DNA of 64,000 nt, taken from a virus. A program made the translations under genes and the position numbers. The stretch lies in IMG/VR virus record IMGVR_UViG_3300031521_000040, positions 19,182 to 83,181 of that record. The stretch is one strand, 5' to 3'. Under the pieces are notes generated by a model. It saw nothing but the letters and a program-made list of their open reading frames with translations. It was not told the origin of the DNA and searched no databases. Shown here piece by piece: positions 25,712-35,670 of the stretch (positions within the stretch are counted from its first letter, which is position 1; every line of letters starts with the position of its first letter).

Positions 25712-25894
25712 TTAGTATCTTTCTCTATAAATAGTTTTATTTGTTGCTTTATTTTTGCGAATAAATCTTTTCTTTTTATGTATCATTTTTGCCGTATTAT
25801 CAACAGTGTTAATAAAAATTTGCGTTTCTAAATATTCGTTCATGCTTTTCAGTAACATATTGATTTCTAATAAACTTTCTAATTTAGTTAACAT
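25712..25894 (-). CDS. Small basic protein upstream of the prohead protease
   Basis: 60 residues; the first half is helical (LESLLEINMLLKSMNEYLE) and the second strongly basic (KKKRFIRKNK). Its last codons run through the late motif of the protease gene. T4 has two tiny core genes (67, 68) in the same place between portal and protease, but those are not similar in charge. The ORF may be genuine; support is position and lack of any alternative. Confidence 0.4.
   Translation of the reverse strand: MLTKLESLLEINMLLKSMNEYLETQIFINTVDNTAKMIHKKKRFIRKNKATNKTIYRERY
25727..25735 (-). promoter_or_regulatory. Candidate late promoter motif (ACTATTTAT)
   Basis: Minus-strand variant, 16 bases before the prohead protease ATG. 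Confidence 0.5.
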
Positions 25895-25899
25895 GATAT

Positions 25900-26313
25900 T
25901 TAATATTGTTTAGCATTCTTTGCAATATGATTATTAATTTCTTCTAGCTTAGCTAAAATTTTTGTTGATTCTAATTTATTAAATTTTTCGCTAAGGTCTA
26001 ATAGCTCAGATACGCCACCTAATACATGTAGTGTTTCCTTTTCAGACTCAATCCATTGACGAGTTCTTTCTTCTTCTCGTCTAAGCATTTCCAATCTGAT
26101 TTTTTCTAATGCTTCTGAATGCTCCTTTCGAATAATATCAATTTTAGCTATTTGTTGTTTTAAATCCCGATTATTTTCGTTAGTCTTTTTCAGTAATTTA
26201 TTACTGAAATAGGCAATTCCTACCACGCCTAAAAAAATTAGTAGCATTGATACATAGAAAAATCCGTTATTAAATATTGTTAGTGTATCGATTGGAATTG
26301 GAGTCTGTGTCAT
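25900..26313 (-). CDS. Membrane-anchored coiled-coil protein
   Basis: 137 residues from the ATG at 26311-26313, selected because a late motif stands 16 bases upstream; the frame runs further to 26394. Residues about 18-40 (FYVSMLLIFLGVVGIAYFSN) form one transmembrane helix, followed by a basic stop and a long charged helix with coiled-coil character (about 45-100). No family recognised. Could act in lysis control or in membrane-linked assembly; unproven. Confidence 0.6.
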   Translation of the reverse strand: MTQTPIPIDTLTIFNNGFFYVSMLLIFLGVVGIAYFSNKLLKKTNENNRDLKQQIAKIDIIRKEHSEALEKIRLEMLRREEERTRQWIESEKETLHVLGGVSELLDLSEKFNKLESTKILAKLEEINNHIAKNAKQY

Positions 26314-26329
26314 TTCATCGTTTATTAGT

Positions 26330-26338
26330 ATAAATAGT
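26330..26338 (-). promoter_or_regulatory. Candidate late promoter motif (ACTATTTAT)
   Basis: Minus-strand variant, 16 bases before the ATG of the coiled-coil membrane protein. Confidence 0.5.
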
Positions 26339-26375
26339 TGAAATGACTCGTTTCTCACTACATTTTTCATTATAT

Positions 26376-26384
26376 CGTATTTAT
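26376..26384 (+). promoter_or_regulatory. Candidate late promoter motif (CGTATTTAT)
   Basis: One mismatch; it abuts the ATG at 26385 and lies 15 bases before a second in-frame ATG at 26400, which fits the usual spacing better. Confidence 0.5.
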
Positions 26385-29300
26385 ATGAAACCAAATGAAA
26401 TGCCAGTAATCGATTATTTGAATGACCCCGATAGCGTTAACATTAACCCTAACATAATTAACGCTATTCCACAATATCAAGATATGCATATTTTTGCTGA
26501 ATTAACAGCATCTAGAAGGGCTAGAAGTGTTATCGTAATAGGTGGCGACACTCAATCAACACCAGATTTCAAGGTTAATTTCATTGGAAATAATCAAAAT
26601 CAAAATAATCCGAATTATTTAAATTTTACGACAAATTATTATGATGGTAGTACACGTGATAATGAGGAACAGTTTGAATCTTTCGGTATTGCGAGTATTA
26701 AAGTTGTTGTAAATTCATCATATATACCAACTGTGAGTATACAGTTTGTTGATATACGTGGTTTATCTTTTTTCAATAACGAAAATTCTAAATATAGGAT
26801 TTTATTTGATTTTCCACCACCCGTTTTTAATTTAAAAATTAAAGGGTATTATGGTAGAACATTATCATATGATTTGCATTTAGTCAAATACACATCAGAA
26901 TTTAAATCAGAAAATGGTAATTTTGTGATTGATGCCGAATTTGTTGCAATTACATTTGCGCCATTAAGTGATGTATTGTTTAGATATGCAATTAATTTTC
27001 CGTTAATCGAGGATTTTAGAAGCGAAAGCACTATCATAAGTGATCCAAAACTACCACCTAAAAACACATATGAATTCATATTAAAAATAAAAAATTTGCT
27101 TCCTGAAATAAAGAACTACCTTAATACCGAATCTGAAACAGGTGATTTTAAACGACTTTCAGATCAGCTTACGGCAAATAATTCAACGCTTGCTCTATTA
27201 TATGCATATAATGAACATTTAAAACATGGCACTCCATATATATTTACAGTGGACGATTCAGTAATTAACGAACAAGGAGAAACCAATAATTCTTCAGTTA
27301 GACCTCTAAATAGTTTCAGCGATTATGATAAAAATATAAAATCAAACATAACTGGAATAAAATTATATATTGGCTTCATAACGGAATCTAATAGTTCACA
27401 AGAAATATTCAGCTTTTCAGGGTCTACTCAGTCAATGATTAGTACATTACAATCAAATGAATTGAAAGCATATGCAAAAGAATTAAATGATAGGGGCATT
27501 AAAGGTAGCGTTGGAAATATTGCAACCGAAAGTGAAATTTCCAAACCAGAAATAATTAATAATACGTTTAATATTTCTATTAAGCAACATTCTAATATAC
27601 AAACATCATATCAAGTAATTGATATTACTAGTTTTTATACTAAATTATTTAAAACAAATTATGATATTGCAACCAATAGAACAACCGTTGCAAAATCACT
27701 TAACACAAAAATTAATAATAATATTATTGGTACATTAGGAATGAACCCTACCATATATAACGTCTTTAAGTTAATATTGGATGATGTAGATACGTTTTTT
27801 AGAAAACTACGAAAAACATCTCAAGATGCACAAGATCATCATAATAGGGCTGATAATAAAGGAAAAATATTAAATGGTGGTATGAAAGATGTTGGAAGTA
27901 TGAAGGCTAGTCAGCCAATCTATTCTTTTCCGCTATTAATTAAAATAACGTGTGGTAATAAAGAAGAAAAAACATCACCTACAGCTATCAACCAAAAGCT
28001 ATCACCGACAGAACAATTTCCTGAATCAATATTAATTAGCGATTTTATAGATACTTTTTCAAAACAAAAACATAATGTAATTAATAATAACATGAAAAAC
28101 GAAAAAGATTCTGAAGGTAATAATATATGGATTCCAATTTCCCCTCAAGATTCAACTATTGTTAGTGGCGATACGAGATCACCATACTTTGGCTTAGATT
28201 CTAACACATCACAAATTAATATGAATGAGGATAAAATAATAAATCAATATTTAACTGTTATTTTAAATAGATTTTATGTTCTTAGCGAAGGTATAATTCC
28301 AGATAAGTTATACGGTGATAAAAACAATCCTTACTTAAAATTTTATTCACAATCAGAAGCATTAAATTTAAAGCTATCTGTTTTTAATAAAGATGTTGTA
28401 GGAATTCTAAAGAAATTTGCTTTAGATAATGCTAATTACACTAACTTCTATACTTATTTAAGCACTCACCTTCACAGTTTATATAAATTCCAGAATAATG
28501 AAAAATCTGTTATCAATGGCGTTTATAGTAATAAAGGTGATGTAAACTTTAGAGGTGTTTTTTTATCAGATGGCGTTGTTGATATTCAAGCACCCACTAG
28601 TGATACAAATAAACCGATTAATACTTTTATAACTAAATCACAAAGAAGCTTTTTTGAAAGTCCCTTTAGTGGATCATTGCCCGAAGCATATTTTCAATTT
28701 ACAGTTCAAAATATTATATATATTTCAGATAATTTTGTGAACAGCAAAGGTAATAGCTCATCTGATGAATCTAAGGTATCTAATGGAATTCATTTGCAAA
28801 CGAGATTTTTACTCCCATCTAATTCGTCTACATTTAATTCATCTGAAAGTATTTCACTCTCAAATATTTTAAATCAAGGTAATGCTGCTTTTATTGGATC
28901 AAGATCAAGCATCGGCAGTAAAAACGAATTTGTTGATGTGGTTGATGTATGGGTTAATACACTTGCAGCCAACGATACATTTTTATACGATAAAGTTATA
29001 AACACCCATAGTCGTCTCAGTTCAGTACTATTACTTTCTAATTTTGGTCATACATTAAGTCCGTTCAGTGTTTTCAAGAGCCTAAATAAAACCATTTTTC
29101 AAACGCCATCTGTTGTAGAAGTTCCATATTATCTATCTTCATATGTTGGAGCTTTAGTGTATGTGATTGAAAATAAAATGATAAATGAGTTAATGGATTT
29201 TTTTAATTCCAAGAGTAATTTGATCAAAATAGGTATATTAATAATTGCAGATATTCATGATATACAAAAATATTTATCAAAAAACGATAAGGCTATGTTT

Positions 29301-31241
29301 TTAAGCAAATATGAAAATTTTTACGATAATAGTTATGTTGGAATAATAAATGATTTAAAATTCGTGTGTGATAAGATAATAAAAATGGATTCTATTAAGG
29401 AAAAATATATTGCATATAACACATATTTAAATCCACGTGCAACAAATGTTATTAACTATGGAAGTCATTTTAAAGATATTTTAGTTCCATTGTTAACTAA
29501 AACAAATGTGATAATTTATGGTGAGAATACATTTAAGCCTGTTATCACTACGCAATCATTTTATAAATCATTGTTTTATGTGGATACCGAAAAGGGGGGG
29601 GCAAAATTAGATATAAATAAAATATACTTTAATAGCTTTTGGTCTTCATTGTATGGTCTATTGGATGATAGAGAAAAAGAACTAATAAAAGAGGAGGGCG
29701 AACAGAAAAAGCTGAAAGGAGATGAGGATATTGTTGCTCAAACATACTACTCGTTTAAAACAATAAATGATAAGTGGCTATGTAGTCCAGAAAATAATAG
29801 TGACGGATACCCATATAATATTGCAGGAAAAAAATTAATTGATTCGTTTGCGTTTGTTGATCGTGCTATGAATCCTGCTGGTGATATTATAATAAATCCA
29901 GAAATATTACTAAATGCATATGATGACACAAATATTTCTGTTTTTTCAATACTATCTCAAATATTATCATTAAATGGATTTGAATTTTTTCCATTGCAAA
30001 ATTTTATGAATGATGATAATGGGTGGAATGATACATTTAAAATAGATACTAATGGCGAAGTGAGTAAACGACCAGCTTTTGTATGTATGTATGTTGGTGG
30101 TTCATCTAGTTACCCATCCAACACATCCAACGGTTTTGAAAATGACGGTATTATTGATATAAATAATGGTGTTCCCAACGATTTTAATGCGGACTGTCAA
30201 CAAAATCCCGAATCAGATATGCAATCCGAAAACAACAAAGACTTTCCGTATCGTAAAATTCGTGCTTTTAATGTAAAATTCGCACAACAAAATCAGTCAA
30301 TGTTTACTGACATGAAAATTGAAAGTAAAGAGTTTCCTGAAACAAATGAATCACTTCAAATTTTAGCAAGATTAGCTGGTGATAGTAGAGATAATCCAGC
30401 AATCCCTAAAGGTCAGAATCTATATAATTTATATGAAAACCGTGCATACCGAGCTACCATAACTGGTCTAGGTAATGCAATGATTCAACCAACACAATAT
30501 TTTCAATTAGATAATGTACCTATGTTCAATGGAGCGTATTTAATATTATCTGTGGAACACAATATTGTTGCAAATAAAATGACTACATCGTTTTCAGGTA
30601 CTAAAATATTGAGATACCCCATGCCAAAAATAATAAATCCTATGTCGGTATTGGATTTTGAGGGGACAAGTGTTTCTGAATATATAGAAGCAGCAGGTAC
30701 TGTAACATCGGTTGATTCTCAACCAAATCCCACTACATTCATTCCGTATGTTCCCAATGGGGGCGTAATTCAAATAAATGCGCCAATAAATCCGCAGTTG
30801 GTAAGATTCTCTAGTGGATATGGTGAAAGAATAATCAAGGGTGTTAAGGGATTTCATTATGGAAATGATTTTGCTGCAACTAAAGGAACTCCAATTTGGG
30901 CTGCTCAAGATGGAAAAATTCATAAGCTTTTGCATCAAGGACATGGTGAAGGATTAAGTGGAGGGTTTGGTGAATATGTAACTATTGACCACGGAAATAA
31001 TATTTATACTGCATATGCACATATGATGCAATGGGCAGATAGTTTAAGGGTTGGAACAAATGTGAAGGCAGGTGAAGTAATTGGTTGGGTTGGTGACACC
31101 GATTCCCCCAAGGCATTTCATTTACATTTTGAATATAGAAATGGTGCTGATAATGAATTTGACGGTCTTAAAGTAACTGCTGTTGATCCTAAACCACACT
31201 TATTAAGATCAATGAAATCTGTATATGCTAAAACTACTTAA
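26385..31241 (+). CDS. Giant virion protein with C-terminal M23 peptidase
   Basis: 1618 residues from 26385 (Met at 26400 is an alternative with better promoter spacing). The last 140 residues are a LytM/M23 zinc endopeptidase: FSSGYGERIIKGVKGFHYGNDFAA carries the first His and Asp ligands, TAYAHM and HLHFEYRN the others, so the active site looks complete. Such domains cut peptidoglycan cross-links. About 120-170 resembles baseplate-hub domains with paired strands (VSIQFVDIRG, KIKGYYGRTLSYDL). The size, late motif and position among head genes suggest a tail hub or cell-puncturing protein that opens the wall during infection. A terminator follows directly. Confidence 0.8.
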   Translation: MKPNEMPVIDYLNDPDSVNINPNIINAIPQYQDMHIFAELTASRRARSVIVIGGDTQSTPDFKVNFIGNNQNQNNPNYLNFTTNYYDGSTRDNEEQFESFGIASIKVVVNSSYIPTVSIQFVDIRGLSFFNNENSKYRILFDFPPPVFNLKIKGYYGRTLSYDLHLVKYTSEFKSENGNFVIDAEFVAITFAPLSDVLFRYAINFPLIEDFRSESTIISDPKLPPKNTYEFILKIKNLLPEIKNYLNTESETGDFKRLSDQLTANNSTLALLYAYNEHLKHGTPYIFTVDDSVINEQGETNNSSVRPLNSFSDYDKNIKSNITGIKLYIGFITESNSSQEIFSFSGSTQSMISTLQSNELKAYAKELNDRGIKGSVGNIATESEISKPEIINNTFNISIKQHSNIQTSYQVIDITSFYTKLFKTNYDIATNRTTVAKSLNTKINNNIIGTLGMNPTIYNVFKLILDDVDTFFRKLRKTSQDAQDHHNRADNKGKILNGGMKDVGSMKASQPIYSFPLLIKITCGNKEEKTSPTAINQKLSPTEQFPESILISDFIDTFSKQKHNVINNNMKNEKDSEGNNIWIPISPQDSTIVSGDTRSPYFGLDSNTSQINMNEDKIINQYLTVILNRFYVLSEGIIPDKLYGDKNNPYLKFYSQSEALNLKLSVFNKDVVGILKKFALDNANYTNFYTYLSTHLHSLYKFQNNEKSVINGVYSNKGDVNFRGVFLSDGVVDIQAPTSDTNKPINTFITKSQRSFFESPFSGSLPEAYFQFTVQNIIYISDNFVNSKGNSSSDESKVSNGIHLQTRFLLPSNSSTFNSSESISLSNILNQGNAAFIGSRSSIGSKNEFVDVVDVWVNTLAANDTFLYDKVINTHSRLSSVLLLSNFGHTLSPFSVFKSLNKTIFQTPSVVEVPYYLSSYVGALVYVIENKMINELMDFFNSKSNLIKIGILIIADIHDIQKYLSKNDKAMFLSKYENFYDNSYVGIINDLKFVCDKIIKMDSIKEKYIAYNTYLNPRATNVINYGSHFKDILVPLLTKTNVIIYGENTFKPVITTQSFYKSLFYVDTEKGGAKLDINKIYFNSFWSSLYGLLDDREKELIKEEGEQKKLKGDEDIVAQTYYSFKTINDKWLCSPENNSDGYPYNIAGKKLIDSFAFVDRAMNPAGDIIINPEILLNAYDDTNISVFSILSQILSLNGFEFFPLQNFMNDDNGWNDTFKIDTNGEVSKRPAFVCMYVGGSSSYPSNTSNGFENDGIIDINNGVPNDFNADCQQNPESDMQSENNKDFPYRKIRAFNVKFAQQNQSMFTDMKIESKEFPETNESLQILARLAGDSRDNPAIPKGQNLYNLYENRAYRATITGLGNAMIQPTQYFQLDNVPMFNGAYLILSVEHNIVANKMTTSFSGTKILRYPMPKIINPMSVLDFEGTSVSEYIEAAGTVTSVDSQPNPTTFIPYVPNGGVIQINAPINPQLVRFSSGYGERIIKGVKGFHYGNDFAATKGTPIWAAQDGKIHKLLHQGHGEGLSGGFGEYVTIDHGNNIYTAYAHMMQWADSLRVGTNVKAGEVIGWVGDTDSPKAFHLHFEYRNGADNEFDGLKVTAVDPKPHLLRSMKSVYAKTT

Positions 31242-31246
31242 ATAAA

Positions 31247-31270
31247 AAAACCCCGATATCGGGGTTTTTT
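31247..31270. terminator. Bidirectional intrinsic terminator
   Basis: The perfect palindrome AAAAACCCCGATATCGGGGTTTTT lies between two convergent genes. Confidence 0.9.
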
Positions 31271-31273
31271 TAT

Positions 31274-32050
31274 TTACAACAAACCTTTTTTTAATTCATG
31301 TAATTTAATTATATCGTCTTCAACATCAGTTTTTTTGTATTTCATTTCTTTTATTTTTTGAATTGTTTTTGAAATGTTGTCCTCAACGTTATTCTTATTC
31401 AATTTTTCAAGTATTAATAAATTTTCGTTTTTATATTCTTCTAACAGCGCTTGTTTTTCTTCATTAGTTGATTTGGTTAGTTTATTAAATAGGCTTCTAT
31501 CGCTTTCATCCAGTGATTTGTATTTGCTGTTGAACTTATCAACAGCCATTTCAATAATATCATCATTAATTCCTTCGTGTTCAACGCTTTCAATTAGTTT
31601 AGTCTTTGGCTCTTTAATGTGATTTAATACTAATGTAAATGATTCATGTACTATATCAACATCAATTTCATCGTAATTACACAGTGATTCGGTTATTAGA
31701 TTATCTATTGCATTATAGAGAGCAATCTTGCTATTCATTGGTATTGTTGCTTCAGTAATAAACGGTTTTAATTTTTTACGCTCAGCATTAATTTCATCAA
31801 TAGTGTATACTTCAAATAACTTTATTGAATTATCAATATATCGTGATGCTGTTAATTCATTATCAATGAATTTATTTTCTATCCCACTAAAGACTTTGAA
31901 TTCGAGTTGTAGTATAGGCGAATTTTTCACTATTGAATAAAAATCAAAAGTTTGCTTTTTAGATTCTCCTAGAAGCTTGCTGTCGAAATAAGATTCTTTC
32001 AGTTTATTTGAAATCATGAAATTAACAATTCCAATGTTGATATTTTTCAT
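31274..32050 (-). CDS. Hypothetical late protein
   Basis: 258 residues, helical and highly charged, no recognised domain. The C-terminal 90 residues are Lys/Glu-rich with coiled-coil character. It has an exact late motif 20 bases upstream, follows the portal gene on the same strand and ends at a terminator. A head or scaffold-associated role is possible by position only. Confidence 0.55.
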   Translation of the reverse strand: MKNINIGIVNFMISNKLKESYFDSKLLGESKKQTFDFYSIVKNSPILQLEFKVFSGIENKFIDNELTASRYIDNSIKLFEVYTIDEINAERKKLKPFITEATIPMNSKIALYNAIDNLITESLCNYDEIDVDIVHESFTLVLNHIKEPKTKLIESVEHEGINDDIIEMAVDKFNSKYKSLDESDRSLFNKLTKSTNEEKQALLEEYKNENLLILEKLNKNNVEDNISKTIQKIKEMKYKKTDVEDDIIKLHELKKGLL

Positions 32051-32070
32051 ATAATTTATTTTGATTTTTT

Positions 32071-32079
32071 ATAAATACT
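32071..32079 (-). promoter_or_regulatory. Candidate late promoter motif AGTATTTAT
   Basis: Exact minus-strand motif, 20 bases before the ATG at 32050. Confidence 0.6.
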
Positions 32080-32114
32080 GTATTAATTTGTAAATTATCA
32101 TTATATTGAATATT

Positions 32115-34100
32115 TTATGGAATATCAATATGTGTTATATCGATATCATCGTCATCATTATTTTTTTGTTTATTATTAATTGTATCTGAATTCTGAAGCA
32201 TCTTATCGATTTCTTTGATCATACTATGAGCTTTTATGTTCATATCTTCGTTTGCTTCCATGTTTTCACTAATGATTTTTTTATGTTTAGCTTCATTAGC
32301 TCTTTTGGGTTCTAGATTTCCACCAAATACCATCTTCTCAACATGTTTAGTGAATTCTTCTTCACTTAATCTTCCTTGCATTTCAGCTAATGGTGGTAAT
32401 TCACCACCACTTGCTTCACCACCCACTGGTGGCATTCCACCCGCTATCGGTGGCATTCCACCCACTGCTGGCGGTGGTGTTCCCCCTGCTGGTGGCGCTC
32501 CTGCTGCTGGTGGCATTCCACCTTGAGCAGTTGCTCCACTTGCTTCACCACCCATTACTAATTCGGGTTGAGCAAATCTTTTATCAATATCAGTAAATAA
32601 ACCTGATTTCTTTATTGTAACTGGTGCATCAGCAAGCTCTTGCATAACAACCTTTTCCATTTTCTGTTGTTTAAGGTCATCAACGATTTCCTTATCACTC
32701 ATATTAAATATAATACGTTTTGCATTGGTATGTGACATTGCTGCAATTCCGTTTTCACCACGTGTTAATTCAGTATAAGATTGCGCTTTATCACGTAATA
32801 GTTCCGATTTAAGCAATTCTTGCTGTGTTGATGGATTTGTTAATGTTAACTCAAAGCTGTTTAAATCTTCGTTGCTATAACCTAATAAGTATAAATGTAT
32901 CATAGCCATTTTATTAAGCTCCTGAATCATTGCTTGTTGAATACGACTTACTTTTTTTGCAAAACGTATATCATATTGTGCCATGTTTTTACCAGCGCCA
33001 GCAGCATCTTGAAAACTTAAAAATGGTTTAGGAACGCCAAGACCAATAAAAAGATTATCTCTTAAATATTCTATATCTTGAATTGCATCGAGATTACTAG
33101 CCCCGGGCAATGTATCAATACCTGTTTGTGAATTGCTATTTCTCATTGGAAGGAAATAATCTTCATCATTCCCCAATATATTAAATCTATAGTCGATTTG
33201 TCCATCATTAGGATTCACCTGACCTACTTTTTTAAATTTAGTTGCAACCTTATAAATATAATCTTCAATATCGTCTTCATCGATATTACCAACATCTATC
33301 TTAAACACTTTTTTCTCACCAGCACGAACAATACGATAGGTTAACATGGCATCTTCAGCCATTACAAGCTGTCTAAAGACCCTACGAACCTTATTTAATA
33401 TGGAACTACCATAGGGTAAGTACTTATCATCCCCAAGTAGTCTAAAATGCGCTATTTCAAAGACGTTGAATTCATCACCTGTCATTCTTTCCTTAAATTT
33501 GACTAATGGTTTACCGTTTTGAATTCTTTCAAATCGTTCAATTTCATAGTTAACCATTTGTTTGACGTGTGTTATACCTTTTTTTCTTTCGCCATATAAT
33601 AAGACAAAATTATCACCATATTTTACAGTATTTCTAACCCAAAATGGTAAATTAACGTTAACATTAACAATATCATAGAAAAATTCTTCCAATAATGATT
33701 TAATACGTTCTTTGTTTGAATATATATTAAGCATTTTGCCATTAACACCGATGGTTGTGGCTTCTTCCATGAATAAATCCAAGGCTGAGGATATAATTGG
33801 GTAATATTCCATACCCTCATAGTCTATGTATGCGGGCAGACGTGCTGCCTCATATTGAAGTGCCTTTTGGAATCCTCTATCTGTTGTACGAAAGAATTTA
33901 CTTTGAAGTTCTTTCTTTTGTTGTAATTCTAAGCCTTTTTGATGAATTTCTTCAGGTGTATTACCTTTGATGATAATCTTAGTTTCCTTAGCGGGGGTGG
34001 ATTGTGATACTGATGGTTGTGTCTGTTGTCCACTAAAATCACCGAGATTAAAAAATCCATTAAGTTGTTGATATATTGTTCCTTTTTTTTCTTCAGCCAT
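32115..34100 (-). CDS. Portal protein (gp20-like)
   Basis: 661 residues, longer than T4 gp20 (524). DYEGMEYYPIISSALDLFMEEAT, then VKYGDNFVLLYGE, IAHFRLLGDDKYLPYGSSIL, VMAEDAMLTYRIVRAGEKKVF and LDAIQDIEYLRDNLFIGLGVPK are consecutive gp20 family motifs. The dodecameric portal is the entry site of DNA and the base of head assembly. A C-terminal extension after about residue 510 contains Gly/Pro repeats of the type GGMPP-GG, absent in T4. Two tandem late motifs lie upstream. Confidence 0.93.
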   Translation of the reverse strand: MAEEKKGTIYQQLNGFFNLGDFSGQQTQPSVSQSTPAKETKIIIKGNTPEEIHQKGLELQQKKELQSKFFRTTDRGFQKALQYEAARLPAYIDYEGMEYYPIISSALDLFMEEATTIGVNGKMLNIYSNKERIKSLLEEFFYDIVNVNVNLPFWVRNTVKYGDNFVLLYGERKKGITHVKQMVNYEIERFERIQNGKPLVKFKERMTGDEFNVFEIAHFRLLGDDKYLPYGSSILNKVRRVFRQLVMAEDAMLTYRIVRAGEKKVFKIDVGNIDEDDIEDYIYKVATKFKKVGQVNPNDGQIDYRFNILGNDEDYFLPMRNSNSQTGIDTLPGASNLDAIQDIEYLRDNLFIGLGVPKPFLSFQDAAGAGKNMAQYDIRFAKKVSRIQQAMIQELNKMAMIHLYLLGYSNEDLNSFELTLTNPSTQQELLKSELLRDKAQSYTELTRGENGIAAMSHTNAKRIIFNMSDKEIVDDLKQQKMEKVVMQELADAPVTIKKSGLFTDIDKRFAQPELVMGGEASGATAQGGMPPAAGAPPAGGTPPPAVGGMPPIAGGMPPVGGEASGGELPPLAEMQGRLSEEEFTKHVEKMVFGGNLEPKRANEAKHKKIISENMEANEDMNIKAHSMIKEIDKMLQNSDTINNKQKNNDDDDIDITHIDIP

Positions 34101-34124
34101 TTCTATAATTTTTTATAGTTTTTT

Positions 34125-34133
34125 ATAAATACA
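34125..34133 (-). promoter_or_regulatory. Candidate late promoter motif (TGTATTTAT)
   Basis: Proximal of two tandem motifs upstream of the portal gene, 24 bases before its ATG. Confidence 0.5.
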
Positions 34134-34158
34134 AATATTTTCTGGAAAATACTTTCAT

Positions 34159-34167
34159 ATAAATACT
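34159..34167 (-). promoter_or_regulatory. Candidate late promoter motif AGTATTTAT
   Basis: Distal of two tandem motifs upstream of the portal gene; exact match on the minus strand. Confidence 0.5.
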
Positions 34168-34214
34168 ATTTGATCTACATTTGTAAATCTAATTTAATTA
34201 TCAGGGATATAATA

Positions 34215-35654
34215 ATGAAGGTCAATAGGTTTATTGAAAGAGGAAATTTAAAACATAATGGATTTTATGACTATTCATTAGTTATTGAAGCACAAATCAG
34301 AGAAAAGTTTAAAATTATTTGCCCAATACATGGCGTGTTTGAGCAAAGAGGTGATGCACATTTATCGGGACAGGGATGTGGTAAATGCAAAAAATCCATA
34401 TTAAAATCTCAAAATGAATTCGTTATAGATGCTAAAATAAAACATGAAAATTATTATGATTATACTCTTGTTAATTATGTAAATTCAAAGTTATGTGTTG
34501 ACATTATTTGTCCTGTACATGGGGTTTTTAAACAAACACCTGATAATCATCTAGCTGGTCATGGATGTGCTAAATGTGCATTTGTATTAAATTCATCTAT
34601 AATGAAAAATGTTTCAGCAGATAAATTTGAAAATGAAGCAAACGAAACACATAACGATAAATATGATTATCAAAATTCAATATATACTAGAGCAAAAGAT
34701 AAGATAAATATTAGCTGTAAAATACACGGGGAATTTAAACAAACACCGAACGATCATTTATCTGGAAAAGGTTGTCCTAAATGTGGAGTGAACCTATCGA
34801 TAGGCGAAAATGAAGTACGTGACTTTATCGAAAATGAATTAGGTTTTAAAACAGATAAAATTAGAATAGAAAGTAAAGAAATTGATATTTTTATTCCAGA
34901 AAAAAATGTTGGCATTGAATACGATGGTCTATATTGGCATTCGGATAATTTTAGGGATAAAAAATATCATTTAAATAAGACCTTATTATGTGAAGAACAT
35001 AATATTCAACTACTTCATATTTTTGAGGATGAATGGATTAATAAAAAAGAAATTGTTAAATCAATAATCAGGTCTAAATTAGGCGTTGTTAATAATAAAA
35101 TATTTGCTAGAAAGTGCATTGTAAAAGAATTGAAAGTAACTGATGTTACAAAATTTCTGTTTGTGAATCATTTACAAGGCAATGTAGGGGGCTGTGCTAG
35201 ATATGGATTGTACTATAATGACGAGCTAGTGTCATTAATGACATTCGGTAAAAAAAGAGCATCAATGGGTGTTAAGATTAGAATTGATGATGAATATGAA
35301 ATGATGAGATTTTGTAACAAACTCAACGCAACTGTTGTTGGTGGAGCAAGTAAATTATTAAAACATTTTATAATAGAACATAATCCTGCCTCAATTCTAA
35401 CATTTGCTGATAGAAGATATTCCAATGGTAATTTATATCTAGAATTGGGTTTCAAGCATGTCGGGTATAGCGACCCTAACTATTTTTATTTTTCTAAAAA
35501 CAGTCTAAAACGTGAATATCGTTTTAAATACAGAAAAGATATTCTTATTAAGCAGGGATTTGATGCATTAAAAACCGAGCATCAAATCATGCAAGAAAGA
35601 GGGTATTATAAAATATTTGATTGTGGTCATATAAAATTCATCATGCGTTTTTAA
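34215..35654 (+). CDS. Mobile endonuclease with zinc repeats, Vsr-like nuclease and GNAT-like tail
   Basis: 479 residues from the ATG at 34215 (frame open to 34170). Three repeats of the form C-(x)2-HG-F-Q----HL-G-GC-KC fill the first 190 residues and are probable treble-clef DNA-binding units. Residues about 200-290 (SKEIDIFIPEKNVGIEYDGLYWHS, then LLHIFEDEW) match the Vsr-like nuclease fold of phage endonucleases. The last 190 residues resemble an acyltransferase-like domain found fused to such enzymes (RFCNKL, VVGGASKLLKHFI, TFADRRYSNGNLYLELGF). It lies between portal and terminase on the opposite strand, so it is likely an inserted selfish gene. Confidence 0.75.
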   Translation: MKVNRFIERGNLKHNGFYDYSLVIEAQIREKFKIICPIHGVFEQRGDAHLSGQGCGKCKKSILKSQNEFVIDAKIKHENYYDYTLVNYVNSKLCVDIICPVHGVFKQTPDNHLAGHGCAKCAFVLNSSIMKNVSADKFENEANETHNDKYDYQNSIYTRAKDKINISCKIHGEFKQTPNDHLSGKGCPKCGVNLSIGENEVRDFIENELGFKTDKIRIESKEIDIFIPEKNVGIEYDGLYWHSDNFRDKKYHLNKTLLCEEHNIQLLHIFEDEWINKKEIVKSIIRSKLGVVNNKIFARKCIVKELKVTDVTKFLFVNHLQGNVGGCARYGLYYNDELVSLMTFGKKRASMGVKIRIDDEYEMMRFCNKLNATVVGGASKLLKHFIIEHNPASILTFADRRYSNGNLYLELGFKHVGYSDPNYFYFSKNSLKREYRFKYRKDILIKQGFDALKTEHQIMQERGYYKIFDCGHIKFIMRF

Positions 35655-35670
35655 TGTTTACATAAAATAT

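Noticed and set aside
32236-32596. Plus-strand Pro-rich ORFs opposite the portal C-terminus
   Set aside because: They arise from the Gly/Pro repeat codons of the portal gene read on the other strand.
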